Below, in pieces: positions 36,519 to 47,607 of a stretch of DNA of 64,000 nucleotides; the stretch's first letter is position 1, and every line of letters starts with the position of its first letter. Position numbers and translations under genes: made by a program. This DNA comes from Microvelia longipes. Taxonomy: Eukaryota; Arthropoda; Insecta; Hemiptera; Veliidae. The notes beneath the pieces are model-generated. The model saw only the letters and a program-made list of their open reading frames with translations. It did no database searches and was not told where the DNA came from. The stretch spans positions 24,918,981 through 24,982,980 of the forward strand of contig JACMZG010001914.1 of NCBI GenBank assembly GCA_018340805.1, in the 5' to 3' direction.

Positions 36519-37129
36519 TAGCAAATTTCCTTTGGAAATTCGGCTAATGGATAGGCGTCATGGCGGAATTCGGACCACGACAAATCCGTTTCAGAGGTCC
36601 CTAATGACGAAAAAATACGTTTCGCAAACTTTCTTGTAAACACTCTATCTTTCGAACGGATTAATATTTTTTAACCAAACTTGGTACGAAAATCAACCTT
36701 CGGGAGGACATGAACGCTATTGAAAACCAGGTTTTTGTGACGTCATAATCCGGTTTGCTGAGTCAGCGAAATTTTGAAAAAATCGGCAAAATTCAGGGTT
36801 AATATTTTTTGCCGCGAAAAAGGTCCATTTTTATGTTTTATGAGGCGCTGAATCAAATGAAACCGGTCCGAAGTCGATACGACCACTCTAAGTGACCAAA
36901 TATTCGAAAAAACCACAACAAATTATAAAAAACCAAAATTACGGTCGTTGAAAAATAAATTTCGAGTAGGGTGTCGTTTTCAATGTTTTTTAGGCCTCTG
37001 AGTTGAATGCCAGTGGTCCGGAGTCAATACAATCACTCAAACTCAGGGTACCTGGGTTCAAATCCTGGAAGGGACGATAATTTTTTATCGTTTTCTTTTA
37101 CTTAATATAAGTTTACAACTAGAAAATAA
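36519..37129 (+). mobile_element. Element D copy 1 (no TA tract)
   Basis: Starts GCAAATTTCCTTTGGAAATT, then the ATAGGCGTCATGGCGGAATT block. It ends with a T-arm-like box CTGGGTTCAAATCCTGG (37052-37068) and AATATAAGTTTACAACTAG. At the site where the other copies hold a long (TA)n tract this one reads straight through (GTTTCGCAAACTTTCTTGTA), so it shows the unexpanded state. The 5' GGTTCGAATTCC-type box is damaged here. Confidence 0.85.
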
Positions 37130-37196
37130 TTCTGGCTCGGTAGTCCGCATGTCGGGCGAATTTCCTTTGGATGCGTGTTTCCGTGCGTGAATGTAG
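37130..37196 (+). mobile_element. Solo terminus of element P
   Basis: TCTGGCTCGGTAGTCCGCAT then GTCGGGCGAATTTCC through TTTCCGTGC: a single terminal repeat directly after element D. This same D-then-P arrangement occurs at 52.1 and 53.6 kb, so the two may be one composite unit. Confidence 0.75.
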
Positions 37197-37207
37197 TTCA
37201 TCATAAA

Positions 37208-37441
37208 TAATTAAATGAAAAGTCTCTCCAGAAAATAGAAACTTTATTGGCAAAGCGCTTTCAACCTAAAAGATTGAATCTGAATCTAAAAGTGAGGATC
37301 TTATATCTAAAGCTAAATCATATACTCACTCGTCTTCCTTTTATTTCTTCGACGGTTTTGCACTGATGATGGCCACTAGCTAGGTTGAAAGGGCTTTGCC
37401 AATAAAGTTTTTATTTTCTGGAGAGACTTTTCATTTAATTA
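37208..37441. mobile_element. Foldback element with 58-bp arms
   Basis: Arms AATTAAATGAAAAGTCTCTC then CAGAAAATAGAAACTTTATT and GGCAAAGCGCTTTCAACCT; the right arm is the complement (TAGGTTGAAAGGGCTTTGCC...). The loop has CTGATGATGGCCACTAGCTA then GGTTGAAAG, hairpin-forming. No frame. The spacer to 38055 is featureless. Confidence 0.88.
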
Positions 37442-38055
37442 TTTCTCCCTAATTACTATCTCTATTTACTTACTCTGCGTTTTATATTATCTTATTTATC
37501 TTAACTCAAAATATAAAATTTTTACTCAATGTTATCTAATCATCCGTTTGATACAAATCTATACACAAAATAAAATTATTTACCATTTCAAGTCTCAAAA
37601 GAAGATATTTGTAAATAATTCGTGATGGTAAATAATTTGCTTACTTTTATCAAACGTTTATAAAGCCTTAAGCTTTTTTTACTTCACCTGACTTTATGAA
37701 GAGTTTTGTGTCTATTTCATGAATATAATAGTATTTATTAGTATTTTTTTAAAATGTCACTTTTATCTTTGTCCATCACTGAAGTAACGGGGTAGAAGGT
37801 AAGGTATTTTAAAGGTCGCTGATCGTGATTTTTCTCCCACTTTTGTTTCAAGACCTTTAAAAAATACTGTTTTTTTACCTTCAAAATTATACTATTAGAT
37901 TTGATGAAAGAGAAGAAGTGGATTTCGACACATCATACAAAGTGCATCACCCACGTTGTATGTGAAATATTGAGATAATTTGAACTTTATTAATTTTGGC
38001 GTACATTATGTGCGTGCTTTCTACAAAATGCAAAAATAGTATTAATTACTATTGG

Positions 38056-38140
38056 TAAAGGAATGTGTAAACCAAGTTAGGAAACTCCTTCACAAATCCA
38101 TGCCAAAAATGCAGTTATGCGTCATTGGCTTGTTTGAAAA
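38056..38140 (+). mobile_element. Family E transposon, truncated 5' end
   Basis: TAAAGGAATGTGTAAACCAA then GTTAGGAAACTCC and AAATGCAGTTATGCGT match the left 85 bp of the complete copy at 22981-23607. Truncated exactly where the next 5S-like element begins. Confidence 0.8.
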
Positions 38141-38853
38141 TAAAAAATCGGGTACAGGGTACCTTGGAACTTTTCCTCATTACGGATTCGTTAAAGCGGA
38201 TTCGCTACGCTTGACCTTTGTACTTCGGACTCACTTCGCTCGTCTCAGATAGGAAATGATCATTCATTCATCATAGTGGTCACCCATCCAGCGGCATTTA
38301 TGATCAAATAAAAATCATAGATGTACTTCTCGTATTGAAACAAAACTTGGTGTAATTATTTATTGCGTAAAGGTATACTTTTACAAAGTACTAACTCAGT
38401 TGGATTATTTCCCAAATGTTTACAATTTTTTAAAACGTATACAAGTTATTTAATAAAAATTAAAATAATGCTGATAATTACATGAATCTTAGGACCTATG
38501 TGAGTATTTTACTTGGCTACATGCGTGCCAAATCTCAAATTTATCATTTTTCCACGTTTTATGATTTTTTAAAATTTTTGCGGGTTAATGACGTTATAAA
38601 AATAATTATTTTTCGGATAGCACAACTAAACTTAAAAAAACATTTTTGTGCAAAGTTTAATTTCTCTAACATAAATACACTGGGAGTTACGATGATAACA
38701 GACACACACACACACATAAAGATTGACAACTTTGTGAAAATCACTAGGGAAGCCCTAAACACCTGAAAAGGATAATCCCGGTGACATCCCGGTTTCGGAA
38801 TTTTTGCAAACAATACTTTTCCTATATAGCGGCGGTATAAATGAGGGTAAGTA
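38141..38853 (-). mobile_element. 5S-like element, near full length
   Basis: Minus-strand copy from AAAAAATCGGGTACAGGGTA to GCGGCGGTATAAATGAGGG. The 5S block is largely lost (GTCACCCATCCAGCGGCATT). One hairpin is well kept (GGACTCACTTCGCTCGTC); the GGAT-type module is partly duplicated (GGATTCGTTAAAGCGGATTC). Its tail abuts a broken family E element, implying insertion into E or a shared breakpoint. Confidence 0.85.
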
Positions 38854-38879
38854 AAACGATTCTAACCCGAACATATTAG

Positions 38880-39345
38880 AATCGGCCAATGAATTTATTT
38901 ACTTAGCAATAAGGATATAGATAAAGAAGTAATGAGAAGAATAGCGTTAGGTTGAAACGCTTATAATAAATGCCATCATTTATTTAGATCGCATAGAGGA
39001 GAATAGAGATCAATGTTGAAAGTAAATAAGAGAAATAGGATAAAAAAATACATGGATTAGAGAGCAGATTAGAAGATTAAGTAATTAGAAGAGTCAAGAA
39101 AAGTAATAATTGAAAGAAAATGGAGTTGGGTCACATAGGCCACATATTTAAGGATAAATATGACAGCTGGACAATAAATAAGACCGATTGGTACCCTAGG
39201 GATTTGAAATGAAGTAGAGGAAGGCCAGAATCAAGGTGAAACCAGAAAGGAGGAAAGCATGCGATGGAGTAATGTGGCAGAGAATAGCTTATATGAGGAA
39301 TGACTGGAGGAGAATGAAAAAAAAATATTTTTTGAAGTATGACTG
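38880..39345 (+). pseudogene. Decayed LINE reverse-transcriptase C-terminal region
   Basis: Remnant of a non-LTR retrotransposon ORF2. Conceptual translation gives EVMRRIALG.NAYNKCHHLF near 38927-38995, then, after a deletion, KWSWV, a +1 shift, HIGHIFKDKYDSWT, DWYPRDLK, SRGRP and RNDWRRM. These match the typical tail of insect endonuclease/reverse-transcriptase LINEs (R-I-x-L-G-W-x-A; W-x-G-H-I; W-x-P-R; R-G-R-P; W-R-R). Several stops and at least one frameshift show it is dead. The catalytic YADD part is absent. The clade (Jockey, RTE or CR1-like) was not determined. Confidence 0.75.
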
Positions 39346-39854
39346 TATCAATCGTAATTAACTGGTCTAAATAAATTAAACTTATGTCTATAGAACTTAA
39401 AAATATTTATTACGTTAAAGGATATCATTATGTTCTGCTAATATTATCAATTGTATTTTTATTTTTAATACTTTAAAAGGAAAATAACCTAAATCAATTT
39501 ATTACTTTTGTGCATTACAATTTTAGAAATGCCGCTCTACTTAATACATTATGTTGGCTGCGTTAATATTATATTATATTATTTTATTTTGAATAAAAAA
39601 AATATATTTGAATATTTTGAATTTTGAAAACGAGTGTTATAAATTAGCCCCCGAGCCGAAGGCAGGCTTTTGAAATTTCCAGCCGAGTTGGAGTAAATAC
39701 GGAAACCAAGATTTCACCTATATGAACTATCATAAGACATTCCAAGTAATTTTTACCAAATGGTATATCTCTATGTTGATCTTTTAGCCATTTTTTAGAC
39801 CTGGGTAAAAAATGTCACTAGGATGAAAAAAGTGACTCATTTGGTTTTACTTTA

Positions 39855-40445
39855 AACCATTTATTTCTGAAAATATACCTTAAATTGGATGGGAACTCCT
39901 TAAAATTGGAGCCTTTCATATGATTGCGCATACTCAAAATTTTATAAAATCGCACTTATCCAATATCCTTGCAATATGTAGCTCCTTTTAAGTCATGTGC
40001 AAAGCATGAAGAGACCATTTTTTAAAGGTAACTAAATTTCCTATGAAACGAGTATTTGTTCGTCAAAATCGGATCGGACATTTTTTAAATGGCCAAAAAA
40101 ATGCACAAAAAAGTCAATATTTTTTCAAAGAAATTCGCTGACTTTTTATAAATTAAACATTTATTTGATTTTTTGAAAGAGCCATAACTTTAGTTGCAGT
40201 CATCCGATTTTGATGATTAAACACTTGATTTATATTTATTTTATCAGCTTTATAAAATGGTCTCTTCATGTTTTGCACACGGCTTACAAGGAGCCACTTA
40301 TGGCAAGAAAACTGGAATTAGTGCGATTTTATAAAAATTTGAGCATGCGCAATCATATGAAAGGCTCCACTCTGGATAGGCAGACTATGCTTTTCCTTCA
40401 TAATTAAAGGTATATTTTCAGAATAATTTGGTTTGAAGTAGTACA
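39855..40445. mobile_element. Repeat H, foldback copy
   Basis: Imperfect inverted repeat. Left arm about 39855-40070 carries TGAAAATATACCTTAAATT, GGAGCCTTTCATATGATTGC and CATGAAGAGACCATTTT. Right arm about 40205-40445 carries their complements. The loop holds GCATTTTTTTGG-type A+T-rich DNA with AAATTCGCTGACTTTTTA. Fragments are at 33665-33945 and 54206-54470. No coding frame. Confidence 0.85.
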
Positions 40446-40984
40446 AAATGAGTTATATTTTTTCAGGTCCGGCTCTTGGACTACAACAATAAGCTGAGAA
40501 AAAGTCCCTAGGTGCTTGATCCCAATTTTTTCAATTAATCTAGTTGGTTCGCTGCAAGTGATTAAACAGAAGTATTTAGTGAACGTGAAAATACATTTTT
40601 ATAAAATTAAAACCAATTACAATGTTATTTCAATCAAACCATTCTCCTATTCAACTTAATTCATACTCTAAATGAAATACAATATCTGCTTAAAACGAAA
40701 TCGTTATCTCAAATTACAGAATGTCGAGTTATGTCATAAGTTACATGAAAATAATTTTGAAAGATTAAAGATTTGTTTTCATTACGAAGTTATTATAACC
40801 CACACAATAACCTTTCTATCACGTATCAAGTAGGTTTATAACCTAAATACTGATTTCTTTGTGTCCATCCCTCTTTTAATTTTAAGTTAAGATCTAGCTT
40901 AAGTAATTTCATTACAGTTTTAATAAGTCATTACGTCTATTTTTTAATTAATTTTAAGCAAGATCTTTTATATTGACGCAATTT

Positions 40985-41185
40985 AATTGTTACTTTTCTT
41001 TATGCATACATAAAGGCAAGTATTTTGTTTGCAAATAAAAACGATTACGGTGTTTTATATACCTGTATTATCCATTTCAGGTGTTTTTAAGACCCAGTAA
41101 GTGATTTTTACTAAATTGTTTGTTATTTTTAGAGAGTTAAAACTTGTTCAAAAATTAAATAAGTATTGTGATTCTACTGCTCAGG
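40985..41185 (+). mobile_element. 5S-like element, 5' fragment
   Basis: Diverged head: GGCAAGTATTTTGTTTGCAA, TTATCCATTTCAGGTGTTTT, GAGAGTTAAAACTTGTTCAA. The copy ends before the 5S block, at the junction with an element P terminus. Confidence 0.65.
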
Positions 41186-41224
41186 TTATAAAGCATATAC
41201 TAGAAATTTTAGCAAGAACTGGAT

Positions 41225-41297
41225 TGTTAAGCATGAAAAGAACCATTTCAAAAGAAAATTCGCCAAGCTTGCGGACCTCCGTGCCAGAATTATTTCT
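41225..41297 (-). mobile_element. Element P terminus, diverged
   Basis: Reverse-strand AATAATTCTGGCACGGAGGT then CCGCAAGCTTGGCGAATTTT, followed by a degraded CCGTGCTTAACA block. Only one terminus is present. Confidence 0.6.
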
Positions 41298-41334
41298 TAA
41301 TTCTTCTTGTTATTATGAAAACGTCCAGCATGGA

Positions 41335-41440
41335 TTAAAACAAGAGGACTTCGGCCTCTTGCCACTCTGCGGCCTCGGCGTTGGGGGCCACTTAGCGGCC
41401 CCCACGAGTCCCTATGGCCGCCTTGCGGCCACAAGTTTGT
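41335..41440. repeat. Three consecutive G+C-rich hairpins
   Basis: CAAGAGGACTTCGGCCTCTTG (41341-41361), then a GGGGGCC/GGCCCCC hairpin with an ACTTAGC loop, then a TGGCCG/CGGCCA hairpin with a CCTTG loop. All three stems are near-perfect. The surrounding open frame (41101-41478) runs across three unrelated repeats and is rejected as a gene. Confidence 0.9.
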
Positions 41441-41543
41441 CGGACATTATCAGTTCGTCACATTACTGGTTTATATAAGTGGCACACTGCCACAATATCA
41501 GCGAATTTTCAAAGGTATTACTAGAAAAAACTTGATGGCTGAA

Positions 41544-42024
41544 CTTCGGTAAACGGTGCACCCTGCTATCAATACTATATATCGATATATTTTTAGTTTA
41601 GAGATATGACGTAAGAATAATCGATATATGCCTTTTCTTTTACGTTTATGAACATATTTTATTATTTTTTTAAATGTTTTTTTGTTGTTTGTGTTTTTAT
41701 TTATTTGTTGTAAAATGGTTTAATTTTCATATTTTTTTATGTTTTATAATGTTTTAACTATGTTTTCATAGAATAATCGATGATACACCACATCTAATTT
41801 TATGTCACGCGTATTTTTTACGTATTTTTGTGTTTGTTATTTTCAGGTTTTTTATATTTTTGTTGTAAATGTTTTTATTTATTTGTTGTTTGGTTTTTTT
41901 AATGTTTTAATTATAATTAATAATTTAACGACCCTGCTTATCTTTTAAGTTCTCGTTTACGTGTCGCGTAACTAAAAATATATCGATATATGGTATTGAT
42001 AACAGGGTGCACCGTATACCGAAG
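41544..42024. mobile_element. Non-autonomous transposon, about 55-bp terminal inverted repeats
   Basis: Left end CTTCGGTAAACGGTGCACCC then TGCTATCAATACTATATATC; right end reads the complement (CTTCGGTATACGGTGCACCC then TGTTATCAATACCATATATC). The interior is T-rich and non-coding. A target duplication could not be settled. Confidence 0.88.
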
Positions 42025-42961
42025 ATTTACCTAATCAACGGTTGATGATCACATTTCTTTTTTCACTATTGAACAGCGAATACAAATTTTAAGAAAGTAG
42101 TGATCAATATTATTGCAGTGATTGAACCGGTCAGAATAACAGTGCCAGAGGTCCAATTCAATTTTATTCAAATTGATTTTAATGCGTAATATTGTTTATT
42201 ACTTTGATATTCGTCTATTTAAGAAGTAATAAGGCTTTAAACGACATGGATTCGGAATTATATGGATAAATGTGTTATCCCACTAAACAAAATACCAAGC
42301 TTTGGAAGTAATAATGGTATAAGTTCAAAACTCCTCCCACATGTAGCATGGTAAACACATTTTCATTCCTTTAATAGACAGCAGTTCTAAATTCTTTAAG
42401 TTGGCAGCACTAACGTGATAAGGGCTATTATAAGGCCTTCATTTCCTAAACCCTGCTGAACTATATAGGGGGATAGTTAATTTAAGGAAAAAAATGTTAG
42501 TTGAAAAATAGACTTTGTACTTTGAGTTTAAAAATGACCGTGTTAATGAGGCCCAATTTTAGTAATTTTAGTATAAAAAGAAATTTCAATATTTTTTTAA
42601 AAAGAAATATACGAAAAAAGCATGGAAAAATGTTTAGTAACATTTTTATTTAGGTCAAAAAGCAAAATCTTGAATAAATGAAAGTTAGTAAAAGTGCTGT
42701 TGTACAACTGGTCGCTGACCAGCTCAATTAGACTTCGCAATATCACTTATACCAACACACTTAGATCGGCTTGATATATTAGTAATAGTTGCTGATAATA
42801 TGGTCTCATCAACTTTCATCATTTTTCAGCCATGGCCCTGCCAGCCATCTCTATAACTGGTGGCCCAGCCAGCTCTATAAAGGTTGCTTAAATAGATACC
42901 ATGGCTAACCTCAGGGAAGAATTAGGTTAGCCTATACGAAGAGGTCATACTGGGTAACTTA

Positions 42962-43114
42962 TGCCCGTATTCAAAAACATTTTTCTTACCTAAACCTAAC
43001 ATTTTCCTTAAGGTGTCCTTAAAGAACCCTTAAGGAGATCTAACATTTTCCTTAAGGACTCCTTAAGGAAAATGTTAGTTTTATAGGTTAGGAAAATGTC
43101 TTTGAATACGGGCC
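42962..43114. mobile_element. Small palindromic MITE, TTA duplication
   Basis: 153 bp with long inverted ends, GCCCGTATTCAAAAACATTT and GGCCCGTATTCAAAGACATT (reverse complement). The interior repeats CCTTAAGG-type palindromes. Flanked by TTA on both sides, consistent with a PIF/Harbinger-like 3-bp duplication. The short length would fold into one hairpin. Confidence 0.85.
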
Positions 43115-43117
43115 TTA

Positions 43118-44850
43118 ATGTTTCAAATACTCTTATAATATTTATGTTATTTTGTAACCACCCATTAATATGAGATGGTACTGCCATCTCAATATGTTAT
43201 ACCTCCATGATTGTAACCCTACTTGTTAGACATAAACAAGACCTTGTGAGACCTTATACGTAATTTAAATTATTAAAAACTTAAATATAAACGTCTTTTG
43301 GTCTTTACAGTAGTTAATAAAACCTTTTTTTTTAAAAAAAAAATACCATGTTTTGATTTTAATATTAAGTTTAAATTAATTATTCTGAGTTTAGCTTACT
43401 GTCTACCGTTTTTAGTCATATGCTTTGATCCTTTTTCTTTATACCCATATTTTATGAGCTTCATAAAACACCAATTTTATATCATTTATATGTTTCTCCT
43501 TAATTGGTTATTTATTTTAATGAATGTATAAATATTGTTAGAGCTAGAAGGTTATAGAGAGGATGTAGTTCATATTTTTCCTTGGAGGTTAATTATTCTT
43601 CTTATTCCTCATTACCTTTCTCTTATTATAACTAATTATTTCATATCTTTATAAGATAATAATATTACCCAGGATTAAATAACAGTTAAAATTTTGTTGG
43701 CTTTTAGTTATTTTTTTTAGTTATTTTTTTTAATTATATTAAATTATACTTAATTATTTTAAATTGTCTACTTAATGTTATTTATATTTTTTTTTTTCCA
43801 ATGGTTTCTTAAAAAGAACTTAAAATTACTAATTTGTCTTAAAATTTCTTTTGTCTACGACTTTTATTTGAAATATCATAAACCTTCCAAGAAACAAAAA
43901 CGATCAATGTTTTACCACGTATGAGCGATACAAATTTATCAGTACAAATTTAAATTTACAATATTATAAAATTTCTGTGATAAAATCTGTGCCTTCTACC
44001 CAAGAAGGCACTGATTTTTTTCGGATTATTTTAAAGATTGTCTTAGTGTCTCATTTCCTAGGTTCATTTTAGTATATTAATTTTGTAAATTCGCTTCTGA
44101 TCCGTGTGTTATATTCAAACCAAGACTTCAGACCATTGTAGTATTTAATTGTTCACTTGTAATATTTATAATTAAATAATATTTAATTTATTATATGCGT
44201 GCTCTGAACCAAATTCGTTACACACGTTATTTTCTCTCTTTACTCGTGTATTTTAAATGCAACCGTGACTAAACAACTAACTAATATCTCGAAGACAGTG
44301 TTGTCCTTGATTTTTTTTCTAAATATATATTTTTTTTATGGAAACAATAATTTATTAAAATAATCTAAACCAAGATCAAACAATTGTAAATAAATACCTT
44401 ACTTTTTATTTCACAATATTTGTTTTTCGTATATACTTTGATGTAAATGTTTACTTTTAACAATGTTCGATGTTCCTATTGTTTCTATTAGTATAGTTTT
44501 CTTTTTTCCCTTACTTTTACCTTCAAAAATTGTTATATTAAACGCATCGATGAACTTATAAGAATCAGAGACCGGTTTGTTTCGGTGAAGGAATCAAAAA
44601 TATAGGTTCCCAAAGGATGAAAGCTGGTGAATCGCCATTTCTATTGGGACTAGGCCTGGTGTAACACGGCTGCTGAGGCTCCAGAGTCTGGAGGAGGGCA
44701 CAGTAATAAAGTTAGTAGCTTATTGCTTAAGAGAAGCGAATCACTTAATAAAGTATTTGTTTTCATATTATTATTTATGTTAAACAATAAAATCAGAACT
44801 AATGCTGATAATCACTTGTCTTAAAAAAAATATTTTTTATCTCCAGCGGT
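43118..44850. other. Non-coding spacer, nothing recognised
   Basis: A+T-rich. A hydrophobic 77-codon frame at 43298-43531 is typical of random A+T-rich sequence and lacks any motif. GAGACCGGTTTGTTTCGGTG near 44569 recalls repeat F. Confidence 0.45.
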
Positions 44851-44854
44851 TATC

Positions 44855-45380
44855 TATATACCTTCTAACCAGGCTCTATGCTACTTGTCGCTTGTGATCT
44901 GACAAAACCGATATACCTACAAGATATTTTAAACTAAAACATGTTATTTGTAAACTTGTTATTGTATAAAGGTATGCGTACGCATGCTAAATGCGCACGC
45001 ATATAGCAGGCATAACTTATTACGTTAATGCGTATTCAATTCAGGTTGATTATTAAAGATTTAATAGAAAAAAAATACTTGTCATTCTATAAAAATTGAA
45101 ACGTGAAAAAAATTTAAAAACTTTATTAAAAATTATACTTGACTTATTCGTTGGCTTTATGTAGTGACTTTAATCGTACCGAATTTCAAATGGTAATTTT
45201 TTCCAAAATGACGGTTACTGCAAAAGATTGATAATTGTACTAAGTTTCAAGTCTCGAAAATAAATGTACGAGGAGCTACGATGATAACAGACGAACATCT
45301 AATAAGGATAATTGAGACGAAATCTTACTTTCAGATTTTTATTTAATACATAATACTTTTCCTATAAATCCTATTTTATC
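44855..45380 (-). mobile_element. 5S-like element, old diverged copy
   Basis: Minus-strand copy with decayed 5S block (GGTTATCTATATACCTTCTA then ACCAGGCTCTATGCT), GAGCTACGATGATAACAGAC and an AATACTTTTCCTATAAAT end. It carries an insertion with two adjacent palindromes, ATGCGTACGCAT (44974-44985) and ATGCGCACGCAT (44991-45002). The 3' hairpins are missing. Confidence 0.65.
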
Positions 45381-45619
45381 AAAAATATCCTTACACATTC
45401 TACTTACTGAGAAAGCCAAAACTTTCTCTTAAAATTAAAACTTCTTGGAATTTCTTTGTGTCTTACATTTACATTGTGCGGTTTTACATACGTTTACATA
45501 GCGGCAGCACATTCTAACATGAACCGCCTGATATCCTAAACCCTTTAAAACGAGTCCTGTAAAGAATGTCATATCCATCATCTACCAAAAGAATGTCACA
45601 TCCATCATCTACCGAAAGA

Positions 45620-45848
45620 ATACACTAAGTTTCGTGTAAATAAGACTAAGTGTATCGATGCTTTTTGTTGGAACATAAAAATTAAGCAGCATTGAGAGTG
45701 GTCAGTGCTGTAGGAGTGACCGCTGAAAATGAAACAGATGCATTCACTATCTGACTATCTGAGGACGAGCAAAGCGAGTCAGGGAGGATGAGCGTAGCGA
45801 ATCCGATGTGATGAGGAAAAATTTTGAGGTACCCCGTACCCGATGTTT
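45620..45848 (+). mobile_element. 5S-like element, 3' part
   Basis: Begins TACACTAAGTTTCGTGTAAA and runs through a good 5S block (AATTAAGCAGCATTGAGAGT then GGTCAGTGCTGTAGGAGTGA). A perfect GGATGAGCGTAGCGAATCC hairpin is at 45786-45804, and the end is CCCCGTACCCGATGTTTT. It is preceded by a 2-unit repeat of GAATGTCA(C/T)ATCCATCATC. Positions 45850-46750 hold nothing recognisable. Confidence 0.83.
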
Positions 45849-46757
45849 TATTCTTTTTATGAAACTACGGACGCAGTTTAATTTGGATGTTGGAACATTT
45901 TTAGCGATTTTGTATTAGAATATGACGCCTCTGTTTTTTCTAAAATCTTCTTCTTATTTTTCATTGTAAATCCGCTGTCATGATATGACTACACTTTGCT
46001 AGTTTGTGATTAGCGATGACTTCATTTTTTCATCATTATAAAACGATGCAGTATATTTTATTTACTTTTAATATTAAAAGCTACTGTTGATTGCAACACG
46101 CCCTCTTCTTACAACGCTTTCCAGTAGTGTTCCCAACCTTGAAAAATAAGAAAGAACGTGACACCCTCACCTTGATATCTCCTCTGAGATACATCTATTT
46201 TTAATATTAAGTTTGGCTATACTGTTACTGTATACATAACAATGGATATCAAAAGGTTTTCACAGTGCTGCCAACTACCTATGTGAAATTTAATGTTTTT
46301 GTAAAATGTTTATTCCATAAAGGCTCCTTGACTGCTATAAAAACTTAAAAAGAAGAAATTTAGTAGAAAGGTCGTAAACATTTTTCTTTCATATTTTTGT
46401 TCATTGTAGTCTTTTAATGTCTCTAAAAAACGTCGATTAGCTTAGCTAGCTAGCTTTTAAAAACTAGAATAAAGAAAAATCAAAACTATTTTAATGCCTT
46501 CATTTTTTTACTACGTTCATATTATTATTTTTTTCGTTAAGTTATTCGAATTTAAAGTTTAAGAAATTCAAGTTAATTAAAGTTAAATTAAGGATATGTT
46601 ATAATTTAGCAATTGCCGCAGGATGTTTATTGCTTACAGTGGAAAGGTTGGTTAAATTATAAATTATTAATTTTACCCCCTCTCCTCCTCTTACATCAAA
46701 CCCATGGTGACTTAGATATACTAATTGTCTAATCCCATTTATATTTTATAGTAAACC

Positions 46758-47056
46758 CATAGAGATATATTACTAGAGGGGCCCTATAGGTAAAATTATG
46801 AAACATCGAAAAAGTAACCACCACTATCAAATAATCAGTACAAAATTACAATAACTTATATAAGAGAATGTTAAAAATACAAATAAAAACAAACAATGTG
46901 CGGGAAGTCAAAATCATTTGATTTATTATAACCTTAACTCACTCTTGAAAGAGGTCTTAATGAGGTTACACAGAGCCTCTGAGAGCCCCAAAAAGATGTT
47001 TCAGGCCTCTCAATGTGTTGAGATAAGCTATGCCCCCTCTAGTATATATCTCTAAG
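46758..47056. mobile_element. hAT-like MITE with perfect 8-bp target duplication
   Basis: 299 bp flanked on both sides by AGTAAACC (46750-46757 and 47057-47064). Terminal inverted repeats: CATAGAGATATATTACTAGA then GGGGC, and CTTAGAGATATATACTAGAG then GGGGC. An 8-bp duplication is characteristic of hAT transposons. The interior is non-coding with degenerate GAGGTC/GAGGCC runs. Confidence 0.9.
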
Positions 47057-47074
47057 AGTAAACCGTTATTACGT

Positions 47075-47215
47075 AGGCCTATGCGGCATAGGCGCTAAGG
47101 GCCGCTTCCTGGCCCCAGGCCCTCTTTTGACCGATTTGAAGCCTCATGGTTGCTGCCCATGAGGCTTCAAATTGGCTGCCTCATGCCTCATGGTTGCTGC
47201 CCATAGTTGGCTGTA
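47075..47215. repeat. G+C-rich hairpin island
   Basis: GAAGCCTCATGG...CCCATGAGGCTTC hairpin followed by a partial repeat of the same CCTCATGGTTGCTGCCCAT. It is preceded by GCGCTAAGGGCCGCTTCC and CTGGCCCCAGG. The spacer to 47600 includes duplicated TTATGTACATTGTACATAAG motifs. Confidence 0.8.
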
Positions 47216-47607
47216 TTAGTAATACTTTACGTATTTTTGTAAATTATAGTATTTAATCAAAATTCTTATGTACATTGTACATAAGACTTTGACATAAGAC
47301 AAGTGTACATGTTACTTATGTACATTAAATTATAATTCATCCTTGTGTTTACCTTACTTAGTACCAAATGTGTAACGTTTGTTCGCTCGATCCCTTAAGT
47401 TTTTAAGCTTAAGTAATTTTTTTAAATTTTTTACTTTAGTCCTTATTGTGGGTTAACGACTTCATACATATTTAAAAAACGATGAGGTTTTGGACATTTA
47501 CGGGGTCGATTCTTGCCCCATAGTTTAATTCCGTTCCGGAAAAGTGTTCGAAAGTTATTGTACCCCATAGAAACGTCTACATAAATGCACAAACACGTGC
47601 GTATGTA

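Noticed and set aside
41101..41478. 125-codon frame, the longest after the receptor exon
   Set aside because: It runs across a 5S-like fragment, an element P terminus and G+C-rich hairpins, all non-coding repeats.
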